From SIG575 sp045542485 (GTDB lineage: Bacteria > Bacillota > Clostridia > Oscillospirales > Acutalibacteraceae): DNA of 64,000 bases. The notes beneath the pieces were generated by a model. It ran no database searches. It was not told the origin of the DNA and was given only the letters and a program-made list of their open reading frames with translations. Positions within the stretch are counted from its first letter, which is position 1. The number at the start of each line of letters is the position of its first letter. The stretch spans positions 1-64,000 of the forward strand of contig JAZQLC010000027.1 in the NCBI GenBank assembly GCA_045542485.1, read 5' to 3'. Shown one piece after another: positions 1 through 8,988 of the stretch. The position numbers and the translations under genes were made by a program.

Positions 1-107
1 ATAGCAAAGGTGTGCTGGAATCCAAGAACCAGTGTTCTGCCTGTACCCAGTTCTTTGAAGGAGTCATAAATCGGCTTGTCGCCTACTGCTTTTTTGGGCT
101 TTGACAT
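1..107 (-). CDS. Nucleobase permease (UraA/xanthine permease family), N-terminus only
   Basis: Partial gene: the start codon is at 107 and the frame stays open to the left edge of the window, giving about 35 residues. The visible peptide begins MSKPKKAVGDKPIYDSFKEL and continues to LVLGFQHTFA. The G-x-Q-H-x-x-A pattern at the entry to the first membrane helix is typical of nucleobase:cation symporters (NCS2 family), which import uracil or xanthine across the cytoplasmic membrane. A good ribosome binding site, AAAGGAAG, lies 7 bases before the ATG. It is divergent from the GH95 gene. Uracil versus xanthine specificity cannot be decided from this fragment. Confidence 0.7.
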   Translation of the reverse strand, partial: MSKPKKAVGDKPIYDSFKELGTGRTLVLGFQHTFA

Positions 108-229
108 AATTTGTACTTCCTTTCTTATTTTGTTGTGAAAATGCAAGTTACTTGCACTACTAGTTTACTATATGTGCATAACATTTGTCAATAATCAGTG
201 AAATTTAAACTATAAATTTGATAAATTTA

Positions 230-258
230 TTGTAAAAAACGCTTTATTGTGATATCAT
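230..258 (+). promoter_or_regulatory. Candidate promoter of the GH95-ABC-fhs run
   Basis: TTGTAA at 230-235 and TATCAT at 253-258 are separated by 17 bases, about 30 bases upstream of the GH95 start at 290. Each box differs from the sigma-A consensus at one or two positions. Confidence 0.5.
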
Positions 259-289
259 TAAATAAATATGGATGTTAGGAGAAAAAACT

Positions 290-2590
290 ATGATTAAAAA
301 TGACAGCCACGTTTTATGGTACAACAAACCTGCCCCCACCTGGACTTATGCACTGCCTATCGGTAACGGTCATCTGGGTGCTATGATATACGGCGGAGAC
401 AAGAAGGAAAAAATCGGACTCAATCACGATGAAAACTGGAGTGGTAAACCCCACTGCAACTATTTCAGCTGGGAAAATCAGCCTGAGGACCGAAGCGAAT
501 TTTTCTTCAAAGCAAGAGAACTGGCTCTTGAGGGCAAAAAATTCGAAGCTCAGGAGCTTCTTCAGGATAACTTCCATGGCCACTGGTCTCAGGCATATCT
601 CCCCCTGGGTGAAATAAACATTGATTTTTCGGTAAAAGGAAAGGTATCCGATTTCAGACGCGAACTTGACCTGAGAAACGCAGTGTCTTCCGTTTCTTTC
701 AAGGCAAACGAAATTGATGTTCGCAGAGAATATATTGCTTCATATCCTAAAAATGCAATCATTATGAATTTCAGAAACTCTTCCGAATGCGGTATTGATT
801 TTGAAATCAGCTTTGCTTCATATCTCAGACACACCACCCGCTTCGAAAACTCATATTTCATCGTGGATTCTGAGTGTCCCATAAGAACAGACAATGACAC
901 AGACGGTACAATTGAACAGTTCTATCAGTATTCTGACACAGAAAAGGGCATCCTTTCCCGTTCAATCATCAAAATCATTGACGATAACGCAATTATTGAA
1001 GAAAGTGAAAACGGTATTGCTGTCAAAGGCTCAAAGAATACAACAATCATTTTCTCTTGCGAAACAAGCTTCAACGGATACGACAAGCACCCCGAAAGAG
1101 AAGGCAAGGAATACAAAAACGCTTGTCTTTCCTACATAAACGCTTGTGAAGGTATGTCATATGAGGAACTGAAAAAAGAGCATATCGAAGACCATCAGAA
1201 ATATTATGACAGAGTTTCTCTTGATTTAAACGGCAAGGACACAACAGAACTCACAACAAAAGAGAGACTTGAATTGTTTGAAACAGATAAGAGCGACAAA
1301 AACCTCTACACTCTCCTTTTCAACTACGGCAGATATCTTACTATCGCTTCTTCAAGAAAAGGTACTCAGCCTACAAATCTTCAGGGTATCTGGAATGACA
1401 GAGCTTGTCCTCCCTGGAACTCTAACTACACGATCAACATCAATACAGAGATGAACTACTGGCCTACACTTATGTGTAACCTGGAGGAAATGCACGAGCC
1501 TATGATAAGTCTTGTTGAAGATTTGTCAGTGGCAGGTGTAAAAACCGCTCAGGACTTCTATCACGCAAGTGGCTTTACCTCTCATCACAATACAGACATC
1601 TGGAGAATGACTCATCCCGTACCCGGCAACTCACAGTGGTCCTTCTGGCCTCTGAGCTCAGGTTGGCTCTGCCGTCATCTCTATGACCATTACGAATATA
1701 CAGGCGATAAAAAATTCCTTGAGGAAAAAGTTTATCCCATTATGAAATCTGCTGCAGAATTCTATCTTGACATTCTCGTAACAGATGACGAGGGCTACTT
1801 TATTATTGCTCCCTCAACTTCTCCTGAAAATGAATATCATCTGGGCACTCACAAATGCTCTGTAAGTGAAACAACAACGATGACAATGTCAATTGTGAAA
1901 GAGCTTTTCATCAATCTTATTGAGGCATCTGAAATTCTCGGAATTGATGAAGATTTTGCAAAGCTTCTCAAGGATAAGCTTGACAATATGCTTCCCTTCA
2001 GAATCGGCAGCCGCGGTCAGCTTCTCGAATGGTATCTTGAAGAAAAGGACTGCGACCCCCATCACAGACACACATCGCATCTTTATGCTCTTCATCCTGC
2101 AAACCTTATCACAAAAGAGAAAACTCCCGATTTGTTTGAGGCTTGTAAGAAGAGTCTTGAAATCCGCGGCGATGACGGTACAGGCTGGAGCCTTGGTTGG
2201 AAAATCAACTTCTGGGCAAGACTTCTCGACGGCGACCACGCTCTTATTCTCCTTAACAATCAGCTCAGATTCAAGGACGATACAAAAACAGTTTACAGAG
2301 GCGGCGGCACATACGCCAACCTCTTCGACGCTCATCCGCCTTTCCAGATTGACGGCAACTTCGGTGCTTCAAGCGGTATTGCAGAAATGCTCCTGAGAAG
2401 TGTCAAGAACGACATTTATCTTCTTCCTGCTCTTCCCTCTTCATGGGAAAACGGCTCTGTAAAGGGTCTTAAAGCAAAGGGTAATATAACTGTTGACATC
2501 GAATGGGAAAACGGCAGACTTAAAAATTACCATCTTGAAAACGCTAATGAAAACACCCGTGTTTTCTATGACGGAAAAGAGGTAAAATAA
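290..2590 (+). CDS. GH95 glycosidase (alpha-L-fucosidase or alpha-L-galactosidase)
   Basis: 766 residues, a normal length for GH95 without extra modules. An in-frame ATG exists at 272, but AGGAGA at 277-282 places the start at 290. GH95 enzymes are inverting enzymes that remove terminal alpha-L-fucose, or in some members alpha-L-galactose. The catalytic set known from Bifidobacterium AfcA is recognisable: N383 and N385 in TININTEMNYW, the general acid E513 in SPSTSPENEY-like context, and D688 in QIDGNFG. The residue two before N383 is Thr381, where AfcA has a His that has been linked to fucose preference. There is no signal peptide, so it should act in the cytoplasm on imported oligosaccharides. 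The ABC ATPase gene starts one base after its stop. Confidence 0.88.
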   Translation: MIKNDSHVLWYNKPAPTWTYALPIGNGHLGAMIYGGDKKEKIGLNHDENWSGKPHCNYFSWENQPEDRSEFFFKARELALEGKKFEAQELLQDNFHGHWSQAYLPLGEINIDFSVKGKVSDFRRELDLRNAVSSVSFKANEIDVRREYIASYPKNAIIMNFRNSSECGIDFEISFASYLRHTTRFENSYFIVDSECPIRTDNDTDGTIEQFYQYSDTEKGILSRSIIKIIDDNAIIEESENGIAVKGSKNTTIIFSCETSFNGYDKHPEREGKEYKNACLSYINACEGMSYEELKKEHIEDHQKYYDRVSLDLNGKDTTELTTKERLELFETDKSDKNLYTLLFNYGRYLTIASSRKGTQPTNLQGIWNDRACPPWNSNYTININTEMNYWPTLMCNLEEMHEPMISLVEDLSVAGVKTAQDFYHASGFTSHHNTDIWRMTHPVPGNSQWSFWPLSSGWLCRHLYDHYEYTGDKKFLEEKVYPIMKSAAEFYLDILVTDDEGYFIIAPSTSPENEYHLGTHKCSVSETTTMTMSIVKELFINLIEASEILGIDEDFAKLLKDKLDNMLPFRIGSRGQLLEWYLEEKDCDPHHRHTSHLYALHPANLITKEKTPDLFEACKKSLEIRGDDGTGWSLGWKINFWARLLDGDHALILLNNQLRFKDDTKTVYRGGGTYANLFDAHPPFQIDGNFGASSGIAEMLLRSVKNDIYLLPALPSSWENGSVKGLKAKGNITVDIEWENGRLKNYHLENANENTRVFYDGKEVK

Positions 2591-2591
2591 A

Positions 2592-3293
2592 ATGATTTCC
2601 ATTGAGGGCTTGACTAAAAAATACGGCAAATACAAGGCAAACGATGACATCGACTTCACTGTGGAAGACGGTCAGATTGCGATTCTCCTCGGTCCTAACG
2701 GTGCAGGTAAATCCACGCTCATCAAATGCATTACAGGTCTCCTCCGTTTTGAGGGAGTTATTGAAATTGACGGCTACGATAACAAATCAATTGAGGCTAA
2801 AAAGCTTCTTGGATATATCCCCGAAATGCCTGCGGTTTACGATATGCTGACTGTGGGTGAGCATATTGAATTCATCACCCGTGCATATAAATGCGATGAT
2901 ACGGAATATGCTGAAAGGCTCCTCGAAAGATTTGAAATGACCGACAAAAGAGATAAGCTGGGCAAAGAGCTTTCAAAGGGTATGCAGCAGAAGCTTTCAA
3001 TCATCTGCGCCCTCGCTCACAAACCCAAATGCGTAATCTTTGACGAGCCTATGGTGGGACTTGACCCTCACGCCATCAAGGAGCTTAAAGAAATTTTCAC
3101 AGAGCTTAAAAATGACGGTGCAAGTGTGCTCATCAGTACACATATGATTGACAGCGTTGAAGATTACTGGGATGTGGCAAACATTATGGTAAAAGGTAAA
3201 TTTGCCGCAACAATGAAAAACGATTCCCTTGAAAGTTCAAAGAGTCTTGAAGAACTTTTCTTCGAAATAACGGAGGGTAAAACAGATGAATAA
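2592..3293 (+). CDS. ABC transporter ATP-binding protein
   Basis: 233 residues with a complete nucleotide-binding domain: Walker A GPNGAGKST near residue 35, signature LSKGMQQKLS, Walker B CVIFDEPMVGLDP and H-loop STH. The overall pattern matches the CcmA-like ATPases (COG1131) that drive ABC-2-type exporters. It follows the GH95 gene by one base and overlaps the permease gene by 8 bases, so the three are translated from one message. The ATPase and the permease behind it form an efflux or membrane-remodelling transporter; nothing in the sequence identifies a substrate. The link with GH95 may be only positional. Confidence 0.9.
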   Translation: MISIEGLTKKYGKYKANDDIDFTVEDGQIAILLGPNGAGKSTLIKCITGLLRFEGVIEIDGYDNKSIEAKKLLGYIPEMPAVYDMLTVGEHIEFITRAYKCDDTEYAERLLERFEMTDKRDKLGKELSKGMQQKLSIICALAHKPKCVIFDEPMVGLDPHAIKELKEIFTELKNDGASVLISTHMIDSVEDYWDVANIMVKGKFAATMKNDSLESSKSLEELFFEITEGKTDE

Positions 3294-4863
3294 CCCTTTG
3301 GTTTATCTTCTTCTGACAAGATTCAAAAATAAACTTCTGTCAATGGTCAAAAAACCGGGACAACTGATTTTTATTATTTTCTTTGCTTTAATGCTTGGAG
3401 TCTCCATCTTTTCGGGAAATCAGATGCCCGTAACAAGTTTTGTCCGTTCAACAGATGAACTTCTCTCAATATGCCTTATCCTTTTCGGAGTGTCATTCGT
3501 ACTGACAGCATACAGCGGAATTTCAAAGGGTGCAAGTCTCTTTTCCATGAGCGACGTGAATTTTATCTTCTCGTCCCCCGTCAGACCAATTTCCGCCCTC
3601 ATTTACGGTCTTGTCCAGCAGATGGGCACAAGCCTTCTTCTCGGATTCTTTATACTTTTCCAATATGCCAATATCCGTAACCATTACGGCAAAGGCTTTG
3701 ATTTTCTTATAACGGTTTTTATTCTATATGCAATTGTAAGCTTCTGCGGACAGCTCACTGCTATGGTAATTTACATTCTCACAAGCAGTGATAATAAAAA
3801 ACGCAATACTGTAAAATATACTTTTATCGGCATTGTTCTTCTGGCTGCAGCAGGAATTTTTGCATATTCGCTTACTCTCAATTCAGGCACTGCCTTTGAG
3901 AATGTTGTTTCTTCTGCATCAACCTTCCCGGTTATGCTCTTCCCCGTCATCGGCTGGGCAAAAATGATTTTAACGGGATTTTTCGCCGGAGAAAGTATAA
4001 ACATTCTTTTTGTTACTCTCGGCATAGGTCTGATTCTCGCCTATGTAGCACTGATGGTTGTTCTCGTCAAAGTGAAACAAACTGACTACTACGAGGATGT
4101 TCTGAAGGCTACGGAGGTTTCTTTCAGTGCAATCACTGCGAAAAAAGAGGGAAAACTCACAGAAACCGTTCCCCAGAATGTGAAAGTCGGCAAAACAGGT
4201 ATCGGCGCAGGTGAAGGCTCCGATGTTTTCTACCACAAGCACAGAACAGAATCAAGAAGAGCAAAGGCTTTTCTCTTCGATGTTCAGACACTTGTGTATA
4301 TGGGTGTTATCTGTGTTTTCGCTTTCATTTTCAGAAACGAAGGCGTTCTGCCCATTATGATTCTTTCAATTTATCTTCAGATGTTCTCTGTTGCTCTGGG
4401 AAGATGGGTTAAAGAACTTCTGATGCCCTATATCTATCTTATCCCCGAAAAGCCTATGAAAAAGCTTATGAACTGTCTCAAAGAAAGCTTTGTGAAAATT
4501 TCCGCAGAGGCCGTCATACTTTTCATCATCGTGGGACTTATTATGAAGCTCCCTGCCCTCGAAATCATCGGTTGCATCTTAATCAGGATTTCCTGCGGCA
4601 TTCTCTTCACAGGCACCAACCTTTTCTGTGAAAGATTTTTGGGTGGAATATCGATGAAAGCAATCACACTGATTCTTTATTTCTTTATTTCATCAATTTT
4701 CGCTATTCCTGCAGCATTCACTGCATTTGCTCTTTATCAGTTCACTTACACTGAAATCTGGATAATTTATCTCATAACAGCGGCAGTAAACACTGTTTCG
4801 GGATTATTTACACTTTTTCTCAGCAGAAATGTTCTGCAATATGCAGAGCTTAATAACAGATAA
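3286..4863 (+). CDS. Putative ABC exporter permease
   Basis: 525 residues, strongly hydrophobic, with roughly 10-12 predicted membrane segments distributed over the length and a central soluble stretch (about residues 265-330) rich in Lys and Glu. It fits the large "putative ABC exporter" permease family (PF16962-like) that partners COG1131 ATPases. The start ATG at 3286 has GGAGG 10 bases upstream and lies inside the end of the ATPase gene (ATGAATAA overlap), implying translational coupling. Substrate unknown. A short 28-base gap separates it from fhs, which has its own strong ribosome binding site. Confidence 0.8.
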   Translation: MNNPLVYLLLTRFKNKLLSMVKKPGQLIFIIFFALMLGVSIFSGNQMPVTSFVRSTDELLSICLILFGVSFVLTAYSGISKGASLFSMSDVNFIFSSPVRPISALIYGLVQQMGTSLLLGFFILFQYANIRNHYGKGFDFLITVFILYAIVSFCGQLTAMVIYILTSSDNKKRNTVKYTFIGIVLLAAAGIFAYSLTLNSGTAFENVVSSASTFPVMLFPVIGWAKMILTGFFAGESINILFVTLGIGLILAYVALMVVLVKVKQTDYYEDVLKATEVSFSAITAKKEGKLTETVPQNVKVGKTGIGAGEGSDVFYHKHRTESRRAKAFLFDVQTLVYMGVICVFAFIFRNEGVLPIMILSIYLQMFSVALGRWVKELLMPYIYLIPEKPMKKLMNCLKESFVKISAEAVILFIIVGLIMKLPALEIIGCILIRISCGILFTGTNLFCERFLGGISMKAITLILYFFISSIFAIPAAFTAFALYQFTYTEIWIIYLITAAVNTVSGLFTLFLSRNVLQYAELNNR

Positions 4864-4891
4864 AATTCATTTATAAACGGAGGAATTGAAA

Positions 4892-6559
4892 ATGCTTTCA
4901 GACATTGAAATCGCCCAGGGTGCGAAAATGCTCCCAATCACAAAAATTGCAGAAAAAATGGGTCTTGACGCTGACCTTATCGAGCCTTACGGAAAATATA
5001 AGGCAAAGCTTCCCAAAGAGCTTTTTGAAAAGGTTAAGGACAACGAAGACGGCAAACTTATTCTCGTCACTGCCATCAACCCCACTCCTGCAGGTGAAGG
5101 CAAAACCACAACAAGCATCGGTCTCGGTCAGGCCATGCACAAAATCGGCAAGAATGCTGTTCTCGCTCTGAGAGAGCCTTCTCTCGGACCCGTATTCGGT
5201 GTTAAAGGCGGTGCTGCAGGTGGCGGCTATGCTCAGGTTGTTCCTATGGAAGATATCAACCTTCATTTCACAGGCGATATGCACGCAATCACTGCTGCGA
5301 ACAACCTTCTCTGCGCTGCTATTGACAACCATCTCCAGCAGGGCAACGAGCTTGGTATTGACCAGAGAAGAATCCTCTTCAAGAGATGTCTTGATATAAA
5401 TGACAGAGCACTCAGATATGTGAATGTAGGTCTCGGCGGTAAAGTTAACGGCATTCCCCGTGAAGACGGATTCATCATCACTGTTGCAAGTGAAATTATG
5501 GCTATCCTCTGTCTTGCAGACGATATCTTCGACCTTAAATACAGACTCGGCAACATCCTTGTTGCTTACAAATACGATAACTCCCCCGTTTACGCAAGAG
5601 ACATTGGTGTTCACGGCGCTATGGCTGTTCTTCTCAAGGACGCTATCAACCCCAACCTTGTTCAGACACTTGAAAACACTCCTGCAATTATCCACGGCGG
5701 TCCTTTCGCAAACATCGCACACGGCTGCAACTCTGTAAGAGCTACAAAATACGCACTCAAGCTTGGCGACTACTGTATCACAGAAGCAGGTTTCGGCTCT
5801 GACCTCGGCGCTGAAAAATTCCTTGACATCAAATGCCGTTTTGCAGGTCTCAAGCCTGACTGTATCGTGCTTGTTGCAACTGTAAGAGCTCTCAAATACA
5901 ACGGCGGTGTTAAGAAAGAAAACCTGGCAGAGGAAAATGTTGACGCATTGAAAAAAGGCATCGTAAACCTTGAAAAACACATTGAAAATATGCTCTCCTA
6001 CGGTGTGCCGCTTGTTGTGGCTATTAACCGTTTCCACACAGACAGCGAAGCAGAGCTCGGCATCATCGAAGAATGCTGCAAGTCACACGGCTGCGACTTT
6101 GCTCTCAGTGAAGTATTCGCTAAAGGTGGCGAGGGCGGTATCAATCTTGCTGAAAAGGTTATCGCTGCTTGTGAAAAAGAAAACAGTTTCAAATTCCTCT
6201 ATGACGAAAAGAAGCCTCTCAAAGAGAAAATTGAAACTATCGCTAAAAACATCTACGGTGCTGACGGCGTTGTTTACACTGCAAACGCTGAAAAGAATCT
6301 TGCTGAAATCGCAAGACTCGGCTTTGAAGAAATCCCCGTCTGCGTTGCTAAAACTCCCCTTTCTCTCACAGACGACCCCACAAAGCTCGGCAGACCTGAA
6401 AACTTTGTAATCACTGTTAAAGAGGTTAAGCTTTCAGCAGGTGCAGGTTTTGCAGTTGTACTCACAGGTGACATTATGACCATGCCCGGTCTTCCCAAGA
6501 AACCTGCTGCACTCATTATCGACATCGACGAAAACGGTAACACAGTAGGCCTTTCATAA
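4892..6559 (+). CDS. fhs: Formate--tetrahydrofolate ligase
   Basis: 555 residues, full length for the family (about 556). The enzyme condenses formate with tetrahydrofolate using ATP, giving 10-formyl-THF for purine synthesis, Met-tRNA formylation or the Wood-Ljungdahl methyl branch. The N-terminus (DIEIAQ, then LPITKIAEKMGL) and the nucleotide loop TPAGEGKTTTSIGLGQAM around residue 66 are diagnostic, as are GAAGGGYAQVVPMEDINLHF and the C-terminal MPGLPKKPAA. An in-frame TTG lies 6 bases upstream, but CGGAGGA at 4879-4885 sits at the right distance for the ATG at 4892. It is the last gene of the run, ending just before a strong terminator. It is likely well expressed, judging from its very uniform codon choice. 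Confidence 0.97.
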   Translation: MLSDIEIAQGAKMLPITKIAEKMGLDADLIEPYGKYKAKLPKELFEKVKDNEDGKLILVTAINPTPAGEGKTTTSIGLGQAMHKIGKNAVLALREPSLGPVFGVKGGAAGGGYAQVVPMEDINLHFTGDMHAITAANNLLCAAIDNHLQQGNELGIDQRRILFKRCLDINDRALRYVNVGLGGKVNGIPREDGFIITVASEIMAILCLADDIFDLKYRLGNILVAYKYDNSPVYARDIGVHGAMAVLLKDAINPNLVQTLENTPAIIHGGPFANIAHGCNSVRATKYALKLGDYCITEAGFGSDLGAEKFLDIKCRFAGLKPDCIVLVATVRALKYNGGVKKENLAEENVDALKKGIVNLEKHIENMLSYGVPLVVAINRFHTDSEAELGIIEECCKSHGCDFALSEVFAKGGEGGINLAEKVIAACEKENSFKFLYDEKKPLKEKIETIAKNIYGADGVVYTANAEKNLAEIARLGFEEIPVCVAKTPLSLTDDPTKLGRPENFVITVKEVKLSAGAGFAVVLTGDIMTMPGLPKKPAALIIDIDENGNTVGLS

Positions 6560-6581
6560 AAAATTATACTTCAAAAAATTT

Positions 6582-6620
6582 ATCGCCCGAAGTCTTAAAC
6601 TGACTTCGGGCGATGTTTTT
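6582..6620. terminator. Bidirectional rho-independent terminator
   Basis: A perfect 13-bp stem (ATCGCCCGAAGTC / GACTTCGGGCGAT, loop of 7) is followed by GTTTTT on the plus strand and by an AT-rich T-tract on the minus strand. It sits between the convergent ends of fhs and the QueG-like gene. Confidence 0.9.
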
Positions 6621-7284
6621 ATTTTCTTTTCGGACACACTTTCATACATATTCCGCAGACTGCACCTCTGCCGATATGCTTGAACTCCTTTTTCATAAAT
6701 TCACTGCATTTCTCAGGATTTATGATTTCTTCTCTTTCTGTGCCCTCTGTGTAAATTTTTCCTGTGAGAGCTTTTGCAGGGCAGGAATCAACGCACAATC
6801 TGCATTCACCGCAGAGATTTTCTTTTATTTCCTCGCCAACCTCTTCAAAGGGATAATTTGTAAGAAGTGTACCGAGTCTGACAGCAGGTCCGAACTCCTT
6901 ATGTATAAACATATTGCTTTTTCCGATAGTACCGAGGCCTGAAAGACACGCCACCATTCTTGATGAAATAAGCCCCTTATAATTCCAGCCGTCCTTGTTG
7001 ATACTCTGTGAGGCACCCACGGGAATGTATCTGTAACCCTCATTCTGCAAAAACATTCCCGATTGCAGAATTATTCTGTCCAGAAAGGCATTAACGGTCC
7101 TGTAATGGTGAAAATATGTATGAGTGGGCTCCGTATCAATTTCGTCAACAACGGCCTCTGACAGCCTTACAACAAAGCTTACGGCATACTCCATACCGTT
7201 TACGGGCTCTTTGAGTTTCGCAAAGCCCACATCACTTGCACCTAAAGATAATATATAATTTTTAAATTTTTTTTGAAAATCCAT
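6619..7284 (-). CDS. QueG-like double [4Fe-4S] reductase, short form
   Basis: 221 residues. The middle segment ACLSGLGTIGKSNMFI and the following EFGPAVRLGTLLTN are characteristic of COG1600 proteins (epoxyqueuosine reductase and relatives). Two ferredoxin-type cysteine clusters follow: CGECRLCVDSCP near residue 160 and C...CGICMKVCP at the end. True QueG, the last enzyme of queuosine synthesis in tRNA, is usually 300-380 residues and carries a cobalamin-binding N-terminal part and often C-terminal HEAT repeats; this protein is shorter at both ends. It is better called a QueG-like iron-sulfur protein of unknown substrate than QueG itself. The start ATG is preceded by AAAGGG. It stands alone between a shared terminator and a divergent small gene. 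Confidence 0.8.
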   Translation of the reverse strand: MDFQKKFKNYILSLGASDVGFAKLKEPVNGMEYAVSFVVRLSEAVVDEIDTEPTHTYFHHYRTVNAFLDRIILQSGMFLQNEGYRYIPVGASQSINKDGWNYKGLISSRMVACLSGLGTIGKSNMFIHKEFGPAVRLGTLLTNYPFEEVGEEIKENLCGECRLCVDSCPAKALTGKIYTEGTEREEIINPEKCSEFMKKEFKHIGRGAVCGICMKVCPKRK

Positions 7285-7352
7285 TTTTACACCCTTTTAA
7301 TTACTCTAATATCTTTCGTACTTTTTCTCAAAATATTTATGAGGTGAGAAAA

Positions 7353-7508
7353 ATGAGCGAAGAAGAATATCTTAAAGCACGGATAAGCGAACTTGAAAAA
7401 AATGTAAGAAAAGTCTTTATATCCGAAAAACACCGAAGAAACCAGTTTATGGCTCTTCGGTATTATAAAAATCAACTCGAAAGACTTCAGAGTTATTCTG
7501 ATTTATAA
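7353..7508 (+). CDS. Small charged helical protein, 51 residues
   Basis: An ATG at 7353 with GAGGTGA at 7341-7347 opens a 51-residue frame ending in TAA at 7506-7508. The product starts MSEEEYLKARISELEKNVRK and is rich in Glu, Lys and Arg with regular Leu spacing, so it is probably one or two helices. It is divergent from the QueG-like gene (68 bases between starts) and converges with the end of the large charged membrane protein, overlapping its coding end by 16 bases. I do not recognise the family. The ribosome binding site and spacing make it a credible gene, but a chance frame is not excluded. Confidence 0.5.
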   Translation: MSEEEYLKARISELEKNVRKVFISEKHRRNQFMALRYYKNQLERLQSYSDL

Positions 7509-8926
7509 TCGTCGCCCACAACAACCTGAATTTTTGCTCTCTGCGTTCCTACTCTCTTGAAGTGAAGGTCATCGCCCTCACCCACTGCTTTGAACGCAGA
7601 TACATAAAGAGTCATATCGTTGTTGCCGTAGTCAAGATACTGCGAAAGGCGGACATTGCTCACATATCTGCCCGGAACAATACCCAGAGAACGGTAAACA
7701 ATCACACCGTCACTGTTAACAAGTGAACAAAGGAGAATCACTTCACTTGTTGTGGGATTTGAAATAGCGATGGGCAGGAGCGAATCAGGTCGCTGAACAG
7801 ATACTCCGGTATTTGCGTAGAATCTGAACTTTGTTGTGTTACCCTTTGCGTTTGTAGCCTTTATAAGATCTGCTTGTTGTGCGTCTGAAATTGCGATAAA
7901 TGAAACTTCATTGTCCGCAAAGCTTCTGCCACTGTAAATTGACGGATAGTATGCTGAGTCGTTTGAAAGCTTTACAACCGACAGAACAGAAATCAACATC
8001 GCTACAATCACCAGTGCACAAACGCCGATGATGATATTCTTCTTTGTGAGAAGTGATTTTATGTTTTCTTTTGTAAAGAATGATTTTATTTTTTCTCTAT
8101 CAAAATCAATCTTCGGCAAAGAAATTTTCTTTGTTTCTTTCTTTTCAGTTTTTACTTCTTTCTTTTCTTCGGCAGAATTTTCTTCTTCGGGCTCTTCTGA
8201 TTCTTCAGGCTGGACCTCCGGCTCCTCTGTCTTTTCGGCCTCTTCCTCGTCCACAGAAACTTCTTCTATGATTATTCCCGTTTTATGCTCGGAAGCTTCT
8301 TCAGGCTGAATTTCTTCTGCGATTTCTTCATTGGTAGTTTCTTCCGGAAGTTCTTCTGTTTCTGCCTCTTCTTCTGTTTCTGCCTCTTCCTCTGTTTCTT
8401 CCGCCACTTCTTCAGTCGCGGTTTCAGGTGTGTCTTCAGCAGCTTCTTCCTCGGCTTCTTCAGCAATTTCAGCAACTTCCTCGACAGTCTCGGCAGTCTC
8501 TTCGCTAGTTTCTGCAATTTCCTCGGCAGTTTCAGCTACATCCTCGCGGATTTCTTCTGTCACAGGAGTTTCAGTTTCTTTAACCTCTTCGGGCGTTACT
8601 TCTTCTTTTGTTTCAGGTTTCTGAGGAATTTCTTTGGTTTTTTCTTTTTTTACTTTTTCTTCTGCCTTTTTAGAAGCTTTTTCCTCCTGCGCCTTGGCTT
8701 TCAGGCTCTCTTTTTCCTCTTTTTTACGGAGCTTTGCTTCTGCCTTTTCTTTCTTCGCAAGAAGCTTTGCCTCCTTTTTCTTCTGCTTTTCCTTGAGTTT
8801 CGCTTTCTTTTCAGTTTCTCTCTGATTCTTCTCAGATTTTTTAGGAACTTTCTTTTCGATTACCTGATTTTTATAGTTACTGTTTTTCTTGACTTTTTTC
8901 TTGTTATTTTTCTTTGACTTTGCCAA
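7493..8926 (-). CDS. Single-pass membrane protein with long charged cytoplasmic arm
   Basis: About 477 residues from a TTG at 8926, chosen because AGGTGA lies 5 bases upstream; a GTG at 8935 is in frame but falls inside that site. Residues 1-100 are Lys-rich, about 100-290 very Glu/Thr/Ala-rich (low complexity, coil-forming), followed by a Lys-rich stretch, one membrane helix near 300 (IIIGVCALVIVAMLISVLSV) and an external domain of about 155 residues starting SNDSAYYPSIYSGRSF. The outer domain has beta-strand character and no family I recognise. It is the last gene of the 31-kb surface locus. The topology, positively charged inside and a compact domain outside, suggests a link between cytoplasm and cell surface; this is inference. 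Confidence 0.75.
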   Translation of the reverse strand: MAKSKKNNKKKVKKNSNYKNQVIEKKVPKKSEKNQRETEKKAKLKEKQKKKEAKLLAKKEKAEAKLRKKEEKESLKAKAQEEKASKKAEEKVKKEKTKEIPQKPETKEEVTPEEVKETETPVTEEIREDVAETAEEIAETSEETAETVEEVAEIAEEAEEEAAEDTPETATEEVAEETEEEAETEEEAETEELPEETTNEEIAEEIQPEEASEHKTGIIIEEVSVDEEEAEKTEEPEVQPEESEEPEEENSAEEKKEVKTEKKETKKISLPKIDFDREKIKSFFTKENIKSLLTKKNIIIGVCALVIVAMLISVLSVVKLSNDSAYYPSIYSGRSFADNEVSFIAISDAQQADLIKATNAKGNTTKFRFYANTGVSVQRPDSLLPIAISNPTTSEVILLCSLVNSDGVIVYRSLGIVPGRYVSNVRLSQYLDYGNNDMTLYVSAFKAVGEGDDLHFKRVGTQRAKIQVVVGDDYKSE

Positions 8927-8956
8927 GTGAGTCACCTGCTTTCAATATTAGAAAAT

Positions 8957-8979
8957 GGACCGAGTTTTCCTCTCGGTCC
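8957..8979 (-). terminator. Intercistronic hairpin
   Basis: An 8-bp perfect stem GGACCGAG / CTCGGTCC with a 7-base loop lies just after the TasA-like gene that stops at 8989; on the minus strand it is followed by ATTTTC, a weak T-tract. It could be a leaky terminator or a message-stabilising stem. Confidence 0.55.
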
Positions 8980-8988
8980 GTTAAGTTT

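Noticed and set aside
4898..6037. Long open frame on the strand opposite fhs (379 codons)
   Set aside because: It has no ribosome binding site, a Cys/Val/Ser-rich nonsense composition and is a codon-bias mirror of fhs.
6619..7284. True queG (queuosine synthesis)
   Set aside because: It lacks the usual length and N-terminal part; no other queuosine genes are near, so only a QueG-like name is justified.
7287..7475. 62-codon minus-strand frame next to the QueG-like gene
   Set aside because: No ribosome binding site and it is the mirror of the better supported 51-residue plus-strand gene.
8028..8917. Frames opposite the charged arm of the locus-end membrane protein
   Set aside because: Low-complexity Phe/Ser mirrors of Lys/Glu codons with no ribosome binding site.
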